Source of the DNA: RDYZ01 sp964518905
Lineage (GTDB): Bacteria > Cyanobacteriota > Cyanobacteriia > Cyanobacteriales > Geitlerinemataceae
Assembly (NCBI GenBank): GCA_964518905.1
Contig: CAZFJL010000020.1
Span: 1 to 64,000 of the forward strand
DNA: 64,000 bases
Reading direction: 5' to 3'
In this document: positions 1-8,531 of the stretch, piece by piece
Layout of the letters: each line of letters begins with the position of its first letter
Numbering within the stretch: the first letter of the stretch is position 1
Made by a program: the position numbers and the translations under genes
The notes under the pieces: generated by a model
What the model saw: only the letters and a program-made list of their open reading frames with translations
The model's database searches: none
Told to the model about the DNA's origin: nothing

Positions 1-485
1 TTAAGAGCAGAGCGGACTAAAAGTCCGGGGCTTCAGACCCACCCCAGATTGGTGAACTGAAAACGATCGTAGTTTCTGAACGTGTCGTCAACTTAATGCT
101 AGGCGTTGCTGCTAGATGGCAACGGCAGATCCGACGATGACATTGTTAAACCAGCAGATTTGACAACAGCAAAACACAATCGTCGCAGCCTTGGAACAAA
201 CTGGCCTTGAGCATGATCACCTCAATCGTACAATAATCTAATGTTCTTCTGGGTTAAGGAGTATTAATGAGCTGGAAGTATGTTGTGGTGCGTTGCCGGT
301 GAGGCGAATGAGGTAGGTGAAATCCGGTTTAGTATTGAGTGAAGTAACAAATGGCGTTAACGCTAGCATATCGGACGTGTCTCGCCCCGTATCGATAGTT
401 TTGCGTGAGTCGGCTGTTGGGCTGGCTACGGTTGGATACGACCCTAGTCGGGTTTTCCTGGATCAAGTTCGTTCGACTTAAAGCC
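1..485. other. intergenic region at window edge, no convincing gene
   Basis: No reading frame here looks coding. The first 45 bases hold a 6-bp hairpin (CGGACT/AGTCCG) followed by GGGGCTTCAGAC, a string that recurs near 56.26 kb. At 267-302 there is an 11-codon open frame (MSWKYVVVRCR) preceded by a good AAGGAG ribosome-binding site 7 bases from its ATG. It could be a leader peptide for the kinase downstream, or chance. Confidence 0.5.
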
Positions 486-2684
486 ATGTCAAGTTTTTCC
501 GCATTGCCAGGTTCCCCGCCTTTAACGCCACTACCTCCGACGGTGGCGCTAAATACCCCGATCGATGTCGCGATTTCCATAGCACGAGTCAGCCGCCGAT
601 CGGCTCTCTTTGTGGTCGAGCCGGGAAAAAATGGAACGTCGCAGCTTTGGGGAGACGTGACGCTCGATCGCTTAATCCTGGCGTTGATGCGGGATATTGA
701 CTGTACAAGTGTTTGCATTCGTGAGCTGGTCAAGCCGATCGAGCAAACAATCTTAGCGTCACAGTTGAAGGATCTTGCTCGTGTATTAGAACTATTTCAG
801 TCTCATCAGCTTGATCACATGCCGGTGATCGACGAGACCGGAGAATGTGTCGGTCTCGTCGAGCGAGATCAGCTATTGGAGTGGCTGATGCAGCGATCTA
901 ACGATGAGATCTTTGGTTTGAAGTGTGATGATCAGGGCGATCGAGATACGCCTCCTGCCGATGAGATTGCCGAGGGGATAATCGGTGAGAATGCCGAGAC
1001 GATCGCCCCGCCCAATTCACCCCCCAACGTGTTGATTTCGAGTCCGTCAAATTACAAGGAAAGGAACACCCCCAAGGCAGACAATCCACAGACCGACTAC
1101 GTCAGCATTATTCAGGATCTTCAAGCCGATATTGCGGATTATAAGCTGCTCGAAGGCAAGCTTTATAGCAGCTACATGCAGATGCAAGTGCTGTTTGATG
1201 TCATGCGGGATGTGACGGCAATTGTGGCCGTGACGGACGATGGTTTCGATGTCAATATCCCGAGCGTGACGCTGTTTGATGATCCGCTTCGTTCGACAAT
1301 TGTCGAACAGGCGATCGAGGCATTTCTCGACGAATCCGAGCCGAATGCGTTTCAGCAAAGCGTACGTCTAGCGCTGCAAGGCGACCAGACCATCGAACGT
1401 GAACACCAGTTTGAAGTTGACGATCAAACCCTACATTTTGAAGCGCTAATCTCGCCCATTTCCAGCACTAATGTGCTCTGGATGGCACGTGATATTACCG
1501 TTCAAAAACGCGATCGGCTCAAGCTACAGGACTACGCCAGACGCTTAGAACAAAGTGAAATTCGCTTTCGCTATCTCTTAACCTCTAATCCCGCTGTGGT
1601 CTATACCTGCAAGGCCGATGACCACGCCTGGAAAACCTTTGTGGGTGACAACATTCACAGTTTGCTCGGTTACGATCCCTCCTGCTGGATTGATGATCCG
1701 AACTTTTGGCGGATGCGACTCCATCCCGACGATACGAGCCACGTGATCGCGTCCCTCGAAACGCTGCGCGATCGCGGTCACTGCGTCATGGAATATCGTT
1801 TTTTGCATGACGATGGCGTCTATCGTTGGCTACGGGATGAGCTGAAATTGGCGATCGATACGGCCAGCGGTCAACCCTTTGAGGGGATCGGGTCGCTGGT
1901 TGATATTACCGATCGAAAACGTGCTGAAGAGGAAGTGCTGAAAGCCCTGGAAAAAGAACGCGAACTTAACGATCTCAAATCGCGCTTTGTTTCCATGGCC
2001 TCCCATGAATTCCGGACGCCCCTCGCCATCATCCAATCCTCAGCGCAGTTACTAGAACGCTATGAACTCAAGGCCACTGAAAAGCAGGAACAGTTTGAGC
2101 AGATCAACACCTCGATCGCGCATATGAACCAACTGCTCAAAGATGTTTTGACACTGGGCAAAGCCGAGGCAGGCACGATGGAATTCAACCCAGAGCCTTT
2201 ACCGATTCGCACATTTTGTAACATCCTAATTCCACAACTCCAAACCGCCTTCTGTCGAACCCATCGCATCGCCATGATGATTGACGACCAAATTGATGGC
2301 ACCACCACCGCCAACCTTGACGCGAAACTCCTCCGTCAAATGCTGACCAATTTGTTGTCTAACGCGGTTAAATATTCACCCAATGCTGAAATCGTTGAGC
2401 TGAACATTGCTCTCGCTTCACCGCACAACCTTCGGTTTAGCGTGACCGATCAGGGTATCGGTATCCCTTCTAGCGACTTGCCCCGTCTCTGTGAATCGTT
2501 CCACCGAGCGGCGAATGTGGGTACGATTCAGGGTACGGGTCTCGGTCTGGCGATCGTTCACCGCTGCGTCAGTTTACACGGTGGTACAATCGAGTTCAGC
2601 AGCCACGTCGAGTGTGGTACGACCGTGACGGTGCTGTTGCCCCAAGCCTTACAACACTCCCCGATATCTCCCGGCCTTTCCTAA
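486..2684 (+). CDS. CBS- and PAS-domain sensor histidine kinase
   Basis: This is a soluble, probably cytoplasmic sensor kinase of about 732 residues that should autophosphorylate on histidine and pass phosphate to a response regulator. A CBS pair (ligand-binding, usually adenosyl nucleotides) occupies about residues 20-140. A poorly conserved sensor-like stretch follows, then a PAS_3-type fold at about 355-480 ending in ITDRKRAEEE. The HisKA box SHEFRTP places the phospho-accepting histidine near residue 507. The ATPase domain has the N box LLSNAVKYSP, G1 DQGIGIP and G2 GTGLGLAIV, so it should be active. No membrane segment is visible. A GTG at 405 would extend the frame by 27 residues. I prefer the ATG at 486 because the extension shows no domain and neither start has a clear ribosome-binding site. 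The response regulator starts 9 bases downstream, so the two form an operon. Confidence 0.9.
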   Translation: MSSFSALPGSPPLTPLPPTVALNTPIDVAISIARVSRRSALFVVEPGKNGTSQLWGDVTLDRLILALMRDIDCTSVCIRELVKPIEQTILASQLKDLARVLELFQSHQLDHMPVIDETGECVGLVERDQLLEWLMQRSNDEIFGLKCDDQGDRDTPPADEIAEGIIGENAETIAPPNSPPNVLISSPSNYKERNTPKADNPQTDYVSIIQDLQADIADYKLLEGKLYSSYMQMQVLFDVMRDVTAIVAVTDDGFDVNIPSVTLFDDPLRSTIVEQAIEAFLDESEPNAFQQSVRLALQGDQTIEREHQFEVDDQTLHFEALISPISSTNVLWMARDITVQKRDRLKLQDYARRLEQSEIRFRYLLTSNPAVVYTCKADDHAWKTFVGDNIHSLLGYDPSCWIDDPNFWRMRLHPDDTSHVIASLETLRDRGHCVMEYRFLHDDGVYRWLRDELKLAIDTASGQPFEGIGSLVDITDRKRAEEEVLKALEKERELNDLKSRFVSMASHEFRTPLAIIQSSAQLLERYELKATEKQEQFEQINTSIAHMNQLLKDVLTLGKAEAGTMEFNPEPLPIRTFCNILIPQLQTAFCRTHRIAMMIDDQIDGTTTANLDAKLLRQMLTNLLSNAVKYSPNAEIVELNIALASPHNLRFSVTDQGIGIPSSDLPRLCESFHRAANVGTIQGTGLGLAIVHRCVSLHGGTIEFSSHVECGTTVTVLLPQALQHSPISPGLS

Positions 2685-2693
2685 TCCGATGTC

Positions 2694-3368
2694 ATGAAAA
2701 CGATCGTCGTTATTGAAGACGAGCAGGCTCTGCTCAAGAACATCGTTCGCATCCTGTCAGCAGAAGGCTACAACAGCATTGGAGCTGAGAACGGCGAAGC
2801 GGGTATCCAGCTCGTGCGAGCCCACAATCCTGATCTGATTCTGTGCGATATCATGATGCCCGGTATGGATGGCTATGCTGTACTTGCTGAACTCCAATCG
2901 ACAGCCAAAACGATGCTGATCCCATTTGTTTTTCTGACAGCAAAAACGGAGCGGGCAGATATACGGCAAGGTATCGAACTCGGGGCGGATGATTATCTAA
3001 CCAAGCCCTTTGATGCTGATGAGCTGATCGGTGCGATCGAAGCACGATTTCGCAAAGACGAGCTGCAAACAAAACGTATGCTCGAACTCAATGACGAACT
3101 CGCCCGTTTACGTCAAGTTTTAGAGGCCAAAGATGACCTATTTGAAAATCTCAGCCAAGAGCTGCGTCGTCCGATGTCTAACATTAATGTCGCGCTCAAA
3201 ATGCTTAGTGAGCAAGACACCTCAGAATCTCGCGAACGCTACATTCAAATTTTGAAAGAAGAATTCACTCGGGAACTGAATCTACTCGATCGCGTTTCAG
3301 AAATGAAAAAACTCTTAACACCGGAAAACGTCAGTTTACTGCGTCAGTTTAATATGCTCACTCAATAA
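2694..3368 (+). CDS. response regulator with HisKA-like tail lacking histidine
   Basis: This 224-residue protein begins with a receiver domain (about 1-120): acidic residues EDE near the start, phospho-acceptor Asp52 in LCDIMMPGMDG, the Thr of FLTAK and Lys104 in YLTKPF. No DNA-binding domain follows. Residues about 125-215 are helical and resemble a HisKA dimerisation hairpin, but the H-box reads LSQELRRP, with Gln155 where kinases have the phosphorylated His, and no ATPase domain follows. It lies 9 bases after the CBS/PAS kinase, its likely partner. The output may be protein-protein interaction, for example docking on a kinase dimer. The receiver call is secure; the tail interpretation is inference from motif resemblance. 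Confidence 0.9.
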   Translation: MKTIVVIEDEQALLKNIVRILSAEGYNSIGAENGEAGIQLVRAHNPDLILCDIMMPGMDGYAVLAELQSTAKTMLIPFVFLTAKTERADIRQGIELGADDYLTKPFDADELIGAIEARFRKDELQTKRMLELNDELARLRQVLEAKDDLFENLSQELRRPMSNINVALKMLSEQDTSESRERYIQILKEEFTRELNLLDRVSEMKKLLTPENVSLLRQFNMLTQ

Positions 3369-3562
3369 TTAAAGATTCGGTATTGAATCCTTCCATGATC
3401 AGCTACCGGTCTATCAATAGTCGCATCTACACGCAAGCCTAGACTATAGTCCTGACTTCTTCAAATCTTAAAAATTGATAGTTCTCAGTTTGATTAAATA
3501 GTCTTTTAATCTTGTGCCTAAAACCAAGATTCATCAGTTCGATATTACGTTTAGCATTTCAG

Positions 3563-4771
3563 ATGATTAAATTTTCCCCTGTGACGATCGGAGTGATCGC
3601 ACTACTCACCGCCGCCAGCCTCGAACGTGGGGGACAAATTGCGCAAGCGACCCAGGAGCCTGATTCCATCGCCTCCCGATCGCAGTTCGGTAGCATTGAG
3701 GTTCCCGTCGCGAGTCCCCGTCGAGAGTCGCAAACTCCGGTGTTTGTGCCGCAACCGACGGAGCCTAAGTTGCAGGCGGGTTTCAGCAAGCAAGACGAGA
3801 AGCTGAACGAACTGCTAATCCAAGGTCGGGAACAGGTCGATGCAGAGGATCTAACCGGCGCGATCGCCACCTATCGTCAAGCCGCAGCGCTCGATGATAG
3901 TAATCCGCTCATTTTTTCGGCGATCGGCTACCTCGAATCCAGCCTGGAAAATTACACCGAAGCGATCGAAGCCTACCAACAGGCGATCGCCCTCGATGCC
4001 GACGAAACCCGGTTTCATTACGCTCTCGGCTATGCCTTAGCTCAAAACGGCCAGTATGCTGCCGCTGAAGCCGCCTATCAAGACGTGGTGCGACTCGACG
4101 CCAACAACCTCAACGCTTTTCTCGGTCTCGGTGCGACCCAGTTTCGGCAAGAGCGCTATGACGAAGCCCTCGTCGCCTATGAGCGTGCCCAAACCCTCGC
4201 TCCGAATAACCTCCAAATTGACGGTTTCCTCGGATCGACCCTCTTACAACTCGGTCGTTACCCGGAGGCGGTCGAGATTTTTGAGCGCGTGACGGCACGC
4301 ACGCCCAACAATCTCAACGCCTACATTAATCTCGGGACTGCATTGCTCAATGTCGGCCGCGACGATGATGCATTTGTCGCCTTCGATCGCGCCGAGCGCC
4401 TCAACTCTGACGATGGCCAACTGCTTTTTGACCTCGGTCAGCTTCTCGAAGAGCGCGGCGATCTAGAACGATCCATCCGCTACTATCGACGTGCTTCTAA
4501 CCTCGAAAATAACGCTGAACTCCAGCTCAGTATTGGCCAAGCGCTGCTGAACAATGACGATCCGCTCTATGCCATTTTGGCGCTACGTGAGGCGATCGCT
4601 CTCAGTCCAGAATCACCGGAAGCTCACGTTTTTCTAGCCGAAGCTCTCAATGCTCAAAACCGGCAGGATGAGGCGATCGCGGAACTAGAACAAGCTCGTA
4701 CGCTATACGAAGCACAAGGCGACTCAGAGAAAGTTGCAGAGCTTAACGAGATGATCGAAGCCTTGGACTAA
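3563..4771 (+). CDS. exported tetratricopeptide-repeat protein
   Basis: This is a protein of about 402 residues with a hydrophobic signal-like N-terminus (MIKFSPVTIGVIALLTAAS) ending in an AQA-type cleavage site, so it probably acts in the periplasm or lumen. From about residue 80 to the end it consists of consecutive TPR units; recurrent patterns are YTEAIEAYQQAIALDAD, YPEAVEIF and DEAIAELEQA. Such arrays scaffold protein complexes, and no enzymatic motif is seen. A TTG at 3512 would add 17 residues, but the ATG at 3563 gives a cleaner signal peptide. It stands alone between the kinase operon and the convergent mreD. The specific role is unknown. Confidence 0.85.
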   Translation: MIKFSPVTIGVIALLTAASLERGGQIAQATQEPDSIASRSQFGSIEVPVASPRRESQTPVFVPQPTEPKLQAGFSKQDEKLNELLIQGREQVDAEDLTGAIATYRQAAALDDSNPLIFSAIGYLESSLENYTEAIEAYQQAIALDADETRFHYALGYALAQNGQYAAAEAAYQDVVRLDANNLNAFLGLGATQFRQERYDEALVAYERAQTLAPNNLQIDGFLGSTLLQLGRYPEAVEIFERVTARTPNNLNAYINLGTALLNVGRDDDAFVAFDRAERLNSDDGQLLFDLGQLLEERGDLERSIRYYRRASNLENNAELQLSIGQALLNNDDPLYAILALREAIALSPESPEAHVFLAEALNAQNRQDEAIAELEQARTLYEAQGDSEKVAELNEMIEALD

Positions 4772-4861
4772 GGCTTATCGCAAAGAGCGAAATGGTTAGG
4801 ATACTCGTCGCGCCGACTTCTAGCCTGACCGAATGAATCGTTGGCTATAACGAATAGCTGG

Positions 4862-5428
4862 CTATGTCGTGCTGTTAGCCTCTAGTAACTGCATACGACG
4901 CCACCAATAATTCAGAGGATAATAAAGCGCCGGAGCCCAAAGACTACTCAACAAAGCAGAAGCGAGCGTGACGTCTTGATAGTATGACCAGATCTCGTCA
5001 AAATGTAGAAAAGTGAGGCCGTCACCGGGACGCCAGCTATACCAGCAAAATTGCAGTGCGACGATCGTTTCAGAGATCACTGACATCGCAAAAACAATCA
5101 GCGACACCGAAATAAAATCTTCCTGAACATATTTCTGTTTCTTCAGTGATGCCGTCAGCACACCGACAATCAGTAAACTTAATGCTCGGGTTGGTATTTG
5201 TTCGCTCATTCCATCTTGCAGCAAACCGACCGCCCAACCCGCTAATGCGGCTTGCCAAAAGTTGCGGTTAATACTCCAGGACACAACCCAAATTAATGGC
5301 CAGTTTGGAGCGACGCCCAATAGTTCCATACCGGGGAAACGTGATGGTAACAGCAATAGGCATAACACGATCGAAGCAAGCGTTACCGAGCCATTTGTCA
5401 GTTTTCGAGATAGCTTCGACCAACGCAT
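4862..5428 (-). CDS. mreD: rod shape-determining protein MreD
   Basis: This 188-residue integral membrane protein has several hydrophobic segments and the MreD-like stretch ALAGWAVGLLQDGMS. MreD works with MreC and MreB to guide lateral cell-wall synthesis. The assignment rests on the family pattern together with its place as third gene after mreB and mreC on the same strand, the usual cyanobacterial order. The 252-bp gap from mreC is unusually large for an operon and contains a foldback repeat, so transcription may be partly uncoupled. The start is an ATG, MRWSKLSRK, with basic residues before the first membrane helix. Confidence 0.88.
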   Translation of the reverse strand: MRWSKLSRKLTNGSVTLASIVLCLLLLPSRFPGMELLGVAPNWPLIWVVSWSINRNFWQAALAGWAVGLLQDGMSEQIPTRALSLLIVGVLTASLKKQKYVQEDFISVSLIVFAMSVISETIVALQFCWYSWRPGDGLTFLHFDEIWSYYQDVTLASALLSSLWAPALYYPLNYWWRRMQLLEANSTT

Positions 5429-5512
5429 AATTTAGGGTGGAGAGGGAGAACAAGCAATACGTAGACCAGATCAGACCAACCCCCGACCTCAACCCCAAAG
5501 AGCGAATCACCT

Positions 5513-5625
5513 AAGTAGCCCAAGTAAATTAATGAGGTTTACCGGTAACACAAGCTTCCGGCTTGTAAACAACCAGGATGGTTGTGCTACGTGACCTAGC
5601 ATACTTTTATTATCTTGGGCTACTT
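5513..5625. repeat. 113-bp foldback element between mreC and mreD
   Basis: It is bounded by a perfect 12-bp inverted repeat, AAGTAGCCCAAG at 5513-5524 and its complement at 5614-5625. Inside are two smaller hairpins, one around ACAAGC/GCTTGT and one around ACAACCA/TGGTTGT. It has no coding content. The structure fits a miniature inverted-repeat element or a structured operon-internal RNA. Confidence 0.65.
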
Positions 5626-5680
5626 ACACTTTTAATTCTTCAGTATTAAAGTCGGAGGTTAAAACAAATAGCAATACTAG

Positions 5681-6490
5681 CTATTCTTCTTCATCTAGCA
5701 AAATTTCAACCTCACTATTGAGTTCCGATTGAGGACTGAGCGGTTTATCAACATGCGAGTGGACAGAGACCCATTCTAGGTTGGCTAGGGGTGCAAAGAG
5801 TTCGACTTCGACTTGCGGCGCGGGACTGGCCGACAAATCCACCGAGGTGACGGTTCCGATCGGTACTCCCGAGGGAAAACGCTGGCTAAAGTGAGATGTT
5901 GTGATCGCATCGCCGGTCTTTACATCGGGCAGCTTCTCGAAAAATTCAATGATGGCCGTCGTGCTACCCACGCCGCGCATCACCCCAGCAGCGCGGGAGC
6001 GCGTCACGGTTACGCCCACCCGACTCGATGCATCAGACACGAGAAGGACGCGACTTGCGTGAGCAGAAACGCTCGACACCCGACCAATTAGCCCACCGGG
6101 CGCAACGACCACGTCACCACGGGAAACGCCGTCCGCTTTTCCACGGCCAATCACAAGATTTTGCCACCAATGGTTAGCACTACGACCAATGATGGGCGCA
6201 AACTTTGGCTCACCCATATTTTTGGGAGCTTCTCCGATCGCCTGACGAAGTCTGGCGTTTTCTTGTTGTTGCTCTGCGAGTTTCGCCGACAGTTCACGTG
6301 TTCGCGCGTCGATTAAATCTTTTTCAAGAGCTTCAGGGACTTCAAACGGCTTAGAAATTTGGCTGTACAGTTCGTATAGGATGCGGCCATTCGACTGACG
6401 AAATGACCAGGCTCCGAGCAATACAACAATTGACATTCCAGTGGTAACGCCATAACGAACCCACCACTGGCGTAGAGCATATACGAACAT
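5681..6490 (-). CDS. mreC: rod shape-determining protein MreC
   Basis: This 269-residue protein has an N-terminal membrane anchor (about residues 15-32), a coiled coil at about 60-90 (ELSAKLAEQQQENARLRQ) and the periplasmic beta domain containing VIGRGKADGVSRGDVVV and GLIGRVSSVS, all typical of MreC. It bridges cytoplasmic MreB filaments to the periplasmic wall-synthesis machinery. It ends in an acidic tail (EVEILLDEEE). It follows mreB by about 250 bases on the same strand. The start is ATG (MFVYALRQWW). Confidence 0.93.
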   Translation of the reverse strand: MFVYALRQWWVRYGVTTGMSIVVLLGAWSFRQSNGRILYELYSQISKPFEVPEALEKDLIDARTRELSAKLAEQQQENARLRQAIGEAPKNMGEPKFAPIIGRSANHWWQNLVIGRGKADGVSRGDVVVAPGGLIGRVSSVSAHASRVLLVSDASSRVGVTVTRSRAAGVMRGVGSTTAIIEFFEKLPDVKTGDAITTSHFSQRFPSGVPIGTVTSVDLSASPAPQVEVELFAPLANLEWVSVHSHVDKPLSPQSELNSEVEILLDEEE

Positions 6491-6741
6491 TGACCCTCTA
6501 GCTTATTTGACGTCTAACACCCTAAATCGCAACACCCTAAACGCTTTGCTTTATCCACTCAGCGATATTCAGAGAGAGACTACCACAGTCGGCCTAAATC
6601 TGAACCATTTGAATTCGCCGATATCCGAAAGATTAATGCGATCGGTCTTGGTGCCGATGACTTGTCTTTCGTAATTTGCCGAAATTCATAGACATGATCT
6701 CGGCAAATTTATCGAATTCACCTGATGGGTTTAGTTCAGGC

Positions 6742-7782
6742 TTAGAGCGGATTCGATCGTGTACGGAAGACGCGCTCAAGTTGCTTGAAGTTTTCGAGAA
6801 CACGACCGGTTCCGAGTACAACGCAGCTCAGGGGATCAGCAGCAATGTGGGTTACGATGCCGGTTTCGTGACTGATCAGGGTGTCGATGCCTTTGAGCAG
6901 TGCGCCACCGCCAGCGAGCATGATGCCGCGATCGATGATATCGGCGGCGAGTTCCGGCGGGGTTCGTTCGAGGGTACGTTTAACCGCTTCGACGATCACG
7001 GCGAGGGGTTCGGACATGCTTTCACGAATTTCGGCGCTTTTAATCGTGACTGTACGCGGTAGACCGGAGAGCATGTGTAAGCCGCGAACATCCATCGTGA
7101 TCTCATCATCATCCGACGGATAGGCCGAACCGACTTTGATTTTGATTTCTTCGGAGGTGCGTTCCCCGATGATCAGGTTGTGGACTTTTTTCATGTACTG
7201 GGCGATCGACTCGCTCAGTTCATCACCCGCCACACGAACAGACTCGCTTAAGACGATGCCCTGCAAGCTCATGACGGCGACTTCGGTTGTACCGCCGCCG
7301 ATGTCAATGATCATGTTGCCCGTCGGGTCTGCGACGGGGAGGCCAGCGCCGATCGCTGCTGCAACGGGTTCGTCAATGAGGCGAACATCGCGGGCTCCGG
7401 CTTGGAGCGCTGCATCCATGACGGCGCGACGCTCGACGCCCGTGACGCCACTCGGGATACCGATCACGATTCGAGGCGAGACGAGGGCTTGACCTTCGTT
7501 AACTTGGCGGATGAAGTGTTTCAGCATCATCTCTGCCGTGTCGAAGTCCGCGATGACACCATCGCGCAGCGGACGGAGGGCGACGACGTTACCGGGCGTA
7601 CGACCCAGCATGTTTTTCGCCTCGGTTCCGACGGCGAGCGGAAGTTTATCGTCCTGGTCGATCGCGACCACGGACGGCTCTTGGAGAACGATCCCCTTAC
7701 CGGAGACATAGACCAGAGTATTAGCGGTACCTAAATCGATACCCATATCTCTGGACAGTGAAAAGCGACTTAGTATGCCCAC
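6742..7782 (-). CDS. mreB: rod shape-determining protein MreB
   Basis: This 346-residue bacterial actin polymerises on ATP under the membrane and positions the elongation machinery. Diagnostic features are IDLGTANTLVYV (phosphate 1), the central GIPSGVTGVERRA, DIGGGTTEVAVM (phosphate 2) and the adenosine motif LAGGGALLKG. The length is normal for the family. The start is a GTG, giving MGILSRFSLSRDMGIDLG, which matches the usual MreB N-terminus. It is first of the minus-strand mreB-mreC-mreD series. The region upstream, shared with divergent ssb, should hold its promoter. Confidence 0.97.
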   Translation of the reverse strand: MGILSRFSLSRDMGIDLGTANTLVYVSGKGIVLQEPSVVAIDQDDKLPLAVGTEAKNMLGRTPGNVVALRPLRDGVIADFDTAEMMLKHFIRQVNEGQALVSPRIVIGIPSGVTGVERRAVMDAALQAGARDVRLIDEPVAAAIGAGLPVADPTGNMIIDIGGGTTEVAVMSLQGIVLSESVRVAGDELSESIAQYMKKVHNLIIGERTSEEIKIKVGSAYPSDDDEITMDVRGLHMLSGLPRTVTIKSAEIRESMSEPLAVIVEAVKRTLERTPPELAADIIDRGIMLAGGGALLKGIDTLISHETGIVTHIAADPLSCVVLGTGRVLENFKQLERVFRTRSNPL

Positions 7783-8161
7783 GCGATCTTTTGGCCTCCG
7801 AACCGTTGCAGCTCCCGAGCGAGCTGTAAACTTTTGTTCCTTTCTTTTACGAGGGGGATTCTATTATGTTTCGTCCCCTTCGTCTATACGGTTCGGTGAC
7901 GGGATGAGTGAGATTTTTTTGGGGATCGGTGCGATCGGGTTAGCATGGATGCAAAATAAGCAAGGGATGCGACGCTGTCGTTGATCGATCGCTATGTCGT
8001 CAGTGTATGGACTGAACGGCGAGCCGTGAGCTTGTAATACAACCCTGGCGTTGCTGGATAGCGTATCCCTCTATTGTGTGAATGTGGGCAAACATAATGT
8101 TGGTGGCCTTAAGCCAAAACAGTTGTTGCATACCCAGTCATAACTAACCTGAATAACTAAA
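7783..8161. other. intergenic region between divergent mreB and ssb
   Basis: These 379 bases separate two divergent genes and must carry both promoters. Apart from GC-rich sequence and a CCAAAACAG-type A/T patch close to ssb I see no hairpin, repeat or small gene. An open frame at 7775-7984 overlaps the mreB start and shows no family features. Confidence 0.5.
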
Positions 8162-8521
8162 ATGACGATCAACTCAATTACGCTAGTCGGTCGGGTGGGT
8201 GGTGATCCCGATGTTCGTTACTTTGACTCGGGGAGCGTTAAATGTCGTATCTCCTTGGCGGTTGATCGCCCGACACGTGATTCTCAAACGGATTGGTTCA
8301 ATCTTGAGCTGTGGGGAAAAGACGCGGAAGTCGCCGCTAATTATGTTCGCAAGGGCAAGCTGATTGGCGTGACGGGCTATCTCAAGATTGATACATGGCA
8401 GGATCGCGCCACGGGTGCGCAGCGATCGTCGCCAGTGGTAAGTGTGAATAATCTGCGGCTGTTGGGATCGAAACGCGATGAAGATCCCGGCGCTGTTGCG
8501 TCCTATAACGATGAGTTTTAG
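8162..8521 (+). CDS. ssb: single-stranded DNA-binding protein
   Basis: This 119-residue SSB is built around one OB fold: MTINSITLVGRVGGDPDVRY at the start, then FNLELWGKDAEVAANYVRKG and the basic-aromatic DNA-contacting strand YLKIDTWQDRATG. SSB coats single strands in replication, repair and recombination. It is short: the usual Gly/Pro/Gln-rich linker is almost missing, and the C-terminus (SYNDEF) is only a weak version of the acidic tip that recruits partner proteins. Cyanobacteria commonly have SSBs of this short type. A GUN4-domain gene starts 10 bases after the stop and may be cotranscribed. Confidence 0.93.
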   Translation: MTINSITLVGRVGGDPDVRYFDSGSVKCRISLAVDRPTRDSQTDWFNLELWGKDAEVAANYVRKGKLIGVTGYLKIDTWQDRATGAQRSSPVVSVNNLRLLGSKRDEDPGAVASYNDEF

Positions 8522-8531
8522 ACCGTAAGTC

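Noticed and set aside
7775..7984. 69-codon frame between mreB and ssb
   Set aside because: It overlaps the mreB start on the other strand and has no ribosome-binding site or family features.
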